Origin: DASQUK01 sp963717085
GTDB taxonomy: Bacteria; Actinomycetota; Acidimicrobiia; Acidimicrobiales; VFJN01
Reading direction: 5' to 3'
Length of the DNA: 64,000 nt
Assembly (NCBI GenBank): GCA_963717085.1
Contig: CAVQVM010000019.1
Location: 434,001-498,000 of the forward strand
Shown: positions 59,470-64,000 of the stretch, piece after piece
How the letters are laid out: every line of letters begins with the position of its first letter
How positions within the stretch are numbered: position 1 is the stretch's first letter
Notes under the pieces: model-generated
Told to the model about the DNA's origin: nothing
Seen by the model: the letters and a program-made list of their open reading frames with translations, nothing else
The model's database searches: none
Position numbers and translations under genes: made by a program

Positions 59470-60663
59470 ATGCCCACCAGCCCCCACCGCCGCCATGACG
59501 TCGTCGTGGTCGGGGCACGTGCGGCGGGGAGCGCCACCGCGCTGCTCCTGGCACGGATGGGCCACGACGTGGTCGTGCTGGAGCGCGCCCAGTTTCCGAG
59601 CGACACGCTGTCGACGCACTCCATCTCGCGTAGCGGCGTCGTCCAACTTTCCCGCTGGGGCCTGCTCGATCGGGTGCTCGCCAGCGGCACCCCCGCGATC
59701 CGCCAGGTGACCTTCCACGTCGGGGGTGAGTCGGTGACGCGCCCGATCAAGCAGCACGCCGGCGTGGACGCCCTGGTCGCTCCCCGCCGACGCGTGCTGG
59801 ACACCATCGTCGCCGACGCCGCTCAGGCCTCGGGAGCGGCAATCCGCTTCGGTGTCACCGTGACCGGCCTCCGCCACGCTGGTGGCCGGGTGGTCGGCGT
59901 GACCGCCCTGGACGCAGCTGGCGCCCCGCTCGAGCTCGACGCCCGGTTCGTCGTCGGCGCCGACGGGCTGCGCTCCCGCGTGGCCCGGTCGGTCGACGCG
60001 TCGATCGATGTGGCCGGGCACTCCGACGGCGCCACCCACTACGCCTACTACGCCGGGCCCGGGTGGCAGGGCCACGAGTTCTTCGTGGCCGACGGGAGCC
60101 TCGCCGGCGTGTTCCCCACCAATGACGGCGAGGCATGCATCTGGGTGTGCAGCCCCGCGCACGACGCCGCCGGGATCCGCCGGCGCGCGGCGTCGCTCGC
60201 CGGCGCGTTCGACGAGATGCTCGAGGAGGCCGCTCCCGACCTCGCGACGCGTCTGCGAGCGACGCGCCGCACGTCGCCGGTGCGCGGGACCAGCCGCCTG
60301 CCCAACCAGGTGCGGCAGGCGTTCGGTCCGGGATGGGCACTCGTCGGCGACGCCGGTTACCACCGCGACGCCGTCACCGGCCACGGCATCAGCGACGCAT
60401 TCCGCGATGCCGAGCTACTGGCGGTTGCGCTCGACGGTGCCCTGCGGGGCGAGCTGTACGAGACCGCCGCCCTGGCCGGCTATCAGCGTCATCGCAACGA
60501 GGCGATCCAGGAGATATTCGGTATCACCTGCGCACTTGCGCACTACCCACCGGTGGCGGAGTTCGTCGCGCTCCAGAAGCGCCTGAGCCGCGCCATCGAG
60601 GCCGAGGCGGCATCGCTTGCAGCCCGCCCAGTTCCCGGCCAGCCCCAGCTGGCCGTCGCCTGA
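59470..60663 (+). CDS. FAD-dependent oxidoreductase (PHBH / geranylgeranyl-reductase-like)
   Basis: 397 residues from an ATG at 59470, with AAGGAG ahead. The FAD site is seen as VVVVGARAAGSATALLLARM, the middle motif FVVGADGLRSRVAR, and GWALVGDAGYHRDAVTGHGI with the third FAD segment. The sequence resembles the PF01494 monooxygenase group and geranylgeranyl-reductase-like enzymes. No membrane anchor is seen. It diverges from the large regulator across 262 bases that show no gene, and is 44 bases ahead of an OsmC gene, so it may be under that regulator. Confidence 0.88.
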   Translation: MPTSPHRRHDVVVVGARAAGSATALLLARMGHDVVVLERAQFPSDTLSTHSISRSGVVQLSRWGLLDRVLASGTPAIRQVTFHVGGESVTRPIKQHAGVDALVAPRRRVLDTIVADAAQASGAAIRFGVTVTGLRHAGGRVVGVTALDAAGAPLELDARFVVGADGLRSRVARSVDASIDVAGHSDGATHYAYYAGPGWQGHEFFVADGSLAGVFPTNDGEACIWVCSPAHDAAGIRRRAASLAGAFDEMLEEAAPDLATRLRATRRTSPVRGTSRLPNQVRQAFGPGWALVGDAGYHRDAVTGHGISDAFRDAELLAVALDGALRGELYETAALAGYQRHRNEAIQEIFGITCALAHYPPVAEFVALQKRLSRAIEAEAASLAARPVPGQPQLAVA

Positions 60664-60707
60664 TCGGAAACGGACAGGCAGTGACAACCACCAAGGAGAG
60701 AAACCAG

Positions 60708-61280
60708 ATGACCATCACCGAGGGCAACCCTGCGACGCGCAACGGCGTCGACACCGCCACGCTCTTCGCAACGCTCGACGCCGTGAGGGCGGCCCCCCAG
60801 GCGGCCAAGTTCCAGTTCCGGGTCCGAAACGAGTGGATCGGTGGCACGCACAACCGCAGCACCATCGACGGCTTCTTCGGCGTCGGCGAGGAGCGGTCCC
60901 ACGAGCGCACCTGGGTGTTCGATGCCGACCACCCCGCCGTGCTGGTGGGCCGGGACAACGGCCCCACGCCCGTCGAGTTCGTGCTCCACGCCCTGGCGGC
61001 GTGCCTCACCGCCGGGTTGGCCAACATCGCCGCCGCCCGGGGCGTGAGGCTCACCGAGGTGCGGTCGACCGTCGCGGGCGACATCGACCTCAACGGCATC
61101 CTCGGGCTCGACCCCGCCGTGCGCAACGGCTACGAGCAGATCGCCGTGCACTTCACCGTCAAGGGCGAGGCGCCCGCCGAGAAGCTGCGCGAGATCGTCG
61201 AACAGTCGCGGGCCCGCTCGGCCGTCTACGACATCATCACCAACCAGGTGCCCGTCACCATCGACGTCGAGACCGCCTGA
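60708..61280 (+). CDS. OsmC-family protein
   Basis: 190 residues from an ATG at 60708 with AAGGAGAG upstream. It has the OsmC/Ohr fold with the peroxidatic-type cysteine in LHALAACLTAGLANIAAARG near residue 99, then EVRSTVAGDIDLNGILGLD. Only one cysteine of the OsmC/Ohr pair is evident: the second position, in the strand with IAVHFTVKGEA, has none. OsmC proteins reduce organic peroxides or act on related thiols. Cotranscription with the flavoprotein is likely. Confidence 0.9.
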   Translation: MTITEGNPATRNGVDTATLFATLDAVRAAPQAAKFQFRVRNEWIGGTHNRSTIDGFFGVGEERSHERTWVFDADHPAVLVGRDNGPTPVEFVLHALAACLTAGLANIAAARGVRLTEVRSTVAGDIDLNGILGLDPAVRNGYEQIAVHFTVKGEAPAEKLREIVEQSRARSAVYDIITNQVPVTIDVETA

Positions 61281-61401
61281 CGGTAACCCAACCCGTCACG
61301 CGTGGCCGGCCCGACCGGGCCGGCCACCGGCGCGCCCGACGGTCAGTTCCGAGCCTCGGTCCGCACCAGGGGACCGGTCCCGTGCGGATCGGCGGCGGTG
61401 G

Positions 61402-62260
61402 TCAGGTCGGCGGCCGTGTCGGTGGCCCGTCCGCGGCGAGGAACGCGTCGACCGCGGCGAGGAAGCGAGGCCAAGCCGGGTCGCGCTCCGGCAACAGGTG
61501 ATTGCAGCTGTCCAACGGCAGCAGGGCACTTCCGGGGATCAGCGAGGCGAGCTCCCGCGACTGTTCGAAGACGTTGTCGGGTTCGTTGCGGGCGCACGCG
61601 ACCAGCGTCGGGACCGACAGGGCCGGCAGCGTCGACCACGGTCTCCAGATCGCGCACCCACGCCTCGAGCGAGAAGTCGGGTACGTCCCAGTCGGACAGC
61701 CCGCAGCCCCGCTCGTCGTAGCGGATGAGCCGATGGCGGCTTGACAGCTCCCTGAGCCAATGGCGCCACACCACCGTCTCCCGGTCGTAGTCGAGGTGGC
61801 TCAGCCAGTTCGCGACCTTCACCAGGGGTGGTCCCGCACCCGTCGTCGCGTACGCCAGCCGGACGCCGTCGTCGGTGGTGCAGAAGCGGATCTCCTGGGG
61901 CGGCGGCTCGTCGGGTGCGAGCGCCGTCGGCGTGACGGCCGGGTGTCCGCCGCGCTCGTCGACCTCGGCGACGAACTGGTAGCCGCGCCCGCGGACCGTG
62001 CGCACCAGCCGCTGCGCCTTGCCGTCGTCACCGAGCGCCTGGCGCAGTGCCTTGATCCGGCTGGTGAGGGCCGATTCGCTCACGAAGCGGTCGCCCCACA
62101 CGGTGTCGAGGATCTCCTCCTTCGTGACCACGCGATCCCGCTCCCGCACGAGCAGGACGAGCACGTCGAATACCTGAGGCTCGATCCGGCGCGCGCGACC
62201 GTCGCGGCGAAGCTCGTACCGGCGCAGGTCGACCTCGCTGTCGTCGAACGCGTAGATCAC
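61402..62260 (-). pseudogene. Winged-helix regulator with internally deleted alpha/beta-hydrolase domain
   Basis: From a GTG at 62260 come an OmpR-type winged helix (YELRRDGRARRIEPQVFDVL, RTVRGRGYQFVAEV), a hydrolase start (FCTTDDGVRLAYATTGAGPP, IRYDERGCGLSDWD) and DLETVVDA. Here the frame turns to nonsense, while another frame gives LPALSVPTLVACARNEPDN, IPGSALLPLDSCNHLLPERD and AWPRFLAAVDAFLAADG, the usual hydrolase C-terminus, to a TGA at 61402. The nucleophile GxSxG region, about 140 residues, is missing at the break near 61640. Confidence 0.78.
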
Positions 62261-62273
62261 GGGCGTCAGCTTC

Positions 62274-62747
62274 TCAACGGCTGCCCGGGGGACCGCTCGA
62301 CGTCGTGTCCAACGAGTAGTCGATCCACTCCGCGCGGGTGGCGCCGAGGCGTTCGTAGAGCCGCTGGGCCCGGGCGTTGTCCTTGGCGGTCTGCCAACCC
62401 ATCGAGACGGCGCCACGGCGGCCGGATCGCAGCCGGCACTCCTCGACCAGATCCTCGGCCAGGCCCGTCCCCCGGGCGTCGGGGTGCACGAACAGGTCGT
62501 TCATGATCGCGGTGCGGGCGGCGGCGAGCGTGGACCAGCTCCAGTACACGGTCGCGAACCCGACGGCGCGACCCGCATCGTCGCGGGCGACCAGCTGGAA
62601 GCCCTCGCCCTCCGGATCGGCCACGAGCGTGCGGGCGACGTCCAACAGCGCATCATCGCCGGGTGCCACCCCGTAGAAGTCGCAATAGGCGCGCATCAGG
62701 GGCAGCAGATCCCCCAGATCGGGCTCGCCCACGACCGCAATGTGCAC
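62274..62747 (-). CDS. GNAT-family N-acetyltransferase
   Basis: 157 residues from a GTG at 62747; a TTG nine bases upstream is an alternative. The GNAT core is seen in GRAVGFATVYWSWSTLAAAR, then IMNDLFVHPDARGTGLAEDL with the acetyl-CoA loop, and MGWQTAKDNARAQRLYERLG at the end. The substrate is unknown; many of this type acetylate amines or antibiotics. It lies just upstream of the broken winged-helix gene on the same strand (13-base gap). Confidence 0.9.
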   Translation of the reverse strand: MHIAVVGEPDLGDLLPLMRAYCDFYGVAPGDDALLDVARTLVADPEGEGFQLVARDDAGRAVGFATVYWSWSTLAAARTAIMNDLFVHPDARGTGLAEDLVEECRLRSGRRGAVSMGWQTAKDNARAQRLYERLGATRAEWIDYSLDTTSSGPPGSR

Positions 62748-62864
62748 GGGGGCCAATCCTACGGTTCGGCACCGACGCGCCGAGGCTTGCCGCGCCCCGG
62801 AAGTTCCCGATTCGCCGGCGCTGACGGGGGTAGTCGGCGGGGGCCGACAACCGCGGAGGTGGCC

Positions 62865-63284
62865 GTGTCGCTCTCCCGGGACGACGAGCCGGATCCCGAG
62901 ACCGGCGACGCTGCCCCAGCGCCTGCGGCGCTCGACCGTCCGGAGGAAGGCTCACTCGAGCGGGACGTCGACGAGGTCGAACGGGGCAGACCGGAGCGCG
63001 CCTTCAACGTCGGCGTGACAATCGGGATCGTGGTGACGGTCGCAGCGGTGATCTTCGTGCTCCAGAATCGCCAGTCGACGACGTTCGACTGGCTGTGGCT
63101 CGACTTCGAGCTGCCGCTGTGGATCGCGCTCCTGGGCGCCGTCGGGGTCGGCGTTGTGCTGATGCTGACGATCCTCGCCGTCCATGCCCGGCGCCGGCGG
63201 CGGATCAGGCGACGCCGCGACGCCGCGGGTCGGCTGCGCCGTGCAGTCGCCCGAGGTCGCCCGCGGGCCGACCCCGGCTCTTGA
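62865..63284 (+). CDS. LapA-domain (DUF1049) membrane protein
   Basis: 139 residues from a GTG at 62865 with GGAGGT four bases upstream. A charged cytoplasmic N-terminus of about 45 residues is followed by the LapA domain: VTVAAVIFVLQNRQSTTFDW, LWLDFELPLWIALLGAVGVG and VVLMLTILAVHARRRRRIRR. Two helices are expected. LapA takes part in lipopolysaccharide assembly in Gram-negatives; actinobacterial members have no assigned job. Confidence 0.85.
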   Translation: MSLSRDDEPDPETGDAAPAPAALDRPEEGSLERDVDEVERGRPERAFNVGVTIGIVVTVAAVIFVLQNRQSTTFDWLWLDFELPLWIALLGAVGVGVVLMLTILAVHARRRRRIRRRRDAAGRLRRAVARGRPRADPGS

Positions 63285-63323
63285 CGCCGGGCGCCGCCCT
63301 CCGGAGGTGTGCCATCGTCGGGC

Positions 63324-64000
63324 ATGGCCGGCGATCGGTACGAGATAGGTCGTCTTTCGTTCGCCATCCGTCCCGCCACCGGCGCACCCGGCGAGCGCGA
63401 TGAGCTCTTGGGCCTGGACGCAGGCCGCGACGGCGTGCTCTACGTCCCCGAGACCGCCGGTCCGGCGGCACCGCTGCTGCTCTTCCTGCACGGCGCCACG
63501 GGCACCGGCCGCGCGCACCTGCGAGCGGTGCTCGGCGCCGTCGACCGGTACGGGGTCATCCTCGTCGCCCCGGACTCCCGCGGACCCACCTGGGACCTCA
63601 TCGTCGAGCGTCGCTTCGGCCCCGACGTCGCGTTCCTCGACCGGGTCCTCGACGCCGTCGTCGACCGGGTCGATGCGGACACCCGGCGGCTGGCGATCGG
63701 AGGGGTGTCCGACGGCGCGTCGTACGCCCTGTCCATCGGGCTGACCAACGGGGACGTGCTTCCGACAGTGCTCGCCTTCTCACCCGGTTTCTTGGTGGCG
63801 CCCAACCCGACGGGCGAGCCCCGGATCTTCATCTCGCACGGCCGGTCCGATCCCATCCTGCCGATCGACGCCTGCAGCGGCTCGTTCGTCCCCTCGATGC
63901 GCGGCGCCGGCTACGAGGTGAACTTCCGCGAGTTCGACGGTGGGCACACCGTGCCGCCGCCCATCTCGGACGAGGCCGTCCGCTGGTGGCTCGACGGCGC
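63324..64000 (+). CDS. Alpha/beta-hydrolase (phospholipase/carboxylesterase type), cut by window edge
   Basis: At least 225 residues from an ATG at 63324; it runs off the right edge. An in-frame GTG lies 15 bases before. The visible fold includes LLLFLHGATGTGRAHLRAVL (oxyanion loop), the nucleophile Ser in AIGGVSDGASYALSIGL, Asp in SHGRSDPILPIDACS and His in FDGGHTVPPPI, so the whole catalytic triad is present. The type matches predicted esterases related to PHB depolymerase and carboxylesterase. No signal peptide is seen, so it should be cytoplasmic. Confidence 0.88.
   Translation, partial: MAGDRYEIGRLSFAIRPATGAPGERDELLGLDAGRDGVLYVPETAGPAAPLLLFLHGATGTGRAHLRAVLGAVDRYGVILVAPDSRGPTWDLIVERRFGPDVAFLDRVLDAVVDRVDADTRRLAIGGVSDGASYALSIGLTNGDVLPTVLAFSPGFLVAPNPTGEPRIFISHGRSDPILPIDACSGSFVPSMRGAGYEVNFREFDGGHTVPPPISDEAVRWWLDG

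Overview
The window is high-GC, densely coded DNA with many GTG starts, 1-4 base stop/start overlaps and families typical of Actinomycetota: TIGR03086/maleylpyruvate-isomerase-like, DUF2332, DUF1707, DUF2255, GlpR-like and LapA-domain proteins, and winged-helix-ATPase-TPR regulators. I infer an actinobacterium, possibly Acidimicrobiia; no rRNA or tRNA is present to settle this. Most of the window looks like ordinary chromosome. One small decayed integrative element sits at 36.6-40.3 kb.

Layout. 0-4 kb: minus-strand operon of a receiver-flavoprotein fusion, a cNMP-domain histidine kinase and the start of a PEP-synthase-like gene. 4-7 kb: DinB-like and VOC proteins, then two membrane-anchored coiled-coil proteins, the second carrying a GH43 propeller. 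7-14 kb: molybdopterin oxidoreductase with a UBP zinc finger, a crotonase, a secreted EEP-fold lipoprotein, DUF2255 and an N-acyl-D-amino-acid deacylase. 13.9-22.7 kb: DNA-end processing genes herA, sbcD, sbcC and, 2.4 kb further on, a NurA-like gene. 22.8-34 kb: ABC-F ATPase, NfuA-like, dxs, DUF2332, a PAP2/flippase pair, a lipoprotein and an acetolactate-synthase-like enzyme. 34.4-36.5 kb: membrane sulfatase. 36.6-40.3 kb: decayed element bounded by 42-bp direct repeats in the 3' end of a hot-dog thioesterase gene. 40.7-45 kb: tldD and two tldE copies. 45-48.7 kb: uppP, a SAF protein, mtnP-fmdB behind a CIRCE operator, and plsY. 48.8-54.1 kb: galU-moeA-moaA-moaC-glpR-like-translin. 54-62.8 kb: large regulators (two damaged) beside NTF2-like, flavoprotein and OsmC genes. 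62.9-64 kb: a LapA-domain protein and an esterase running off the edge.

The best leads are: (1) a dispersed, nearly full-length palindromic element with CTAG ends that supplies the stop codons of flanking genes; (2) a HerA-SbcCD-NurA end-processing neighbourhood; (3) conserved galU-moeA-glpR-like linkage resembling the Glp/GlpR cell-division pair; (4) an orphan CIRCE operator facing fmdB-mtnP and plsY; (5) the decayed integrative element with both attachment repeats and 11-bp arm-like repeats still visible; (6) a leader between moeA and moaA in which one segment can pair with either of two partners.
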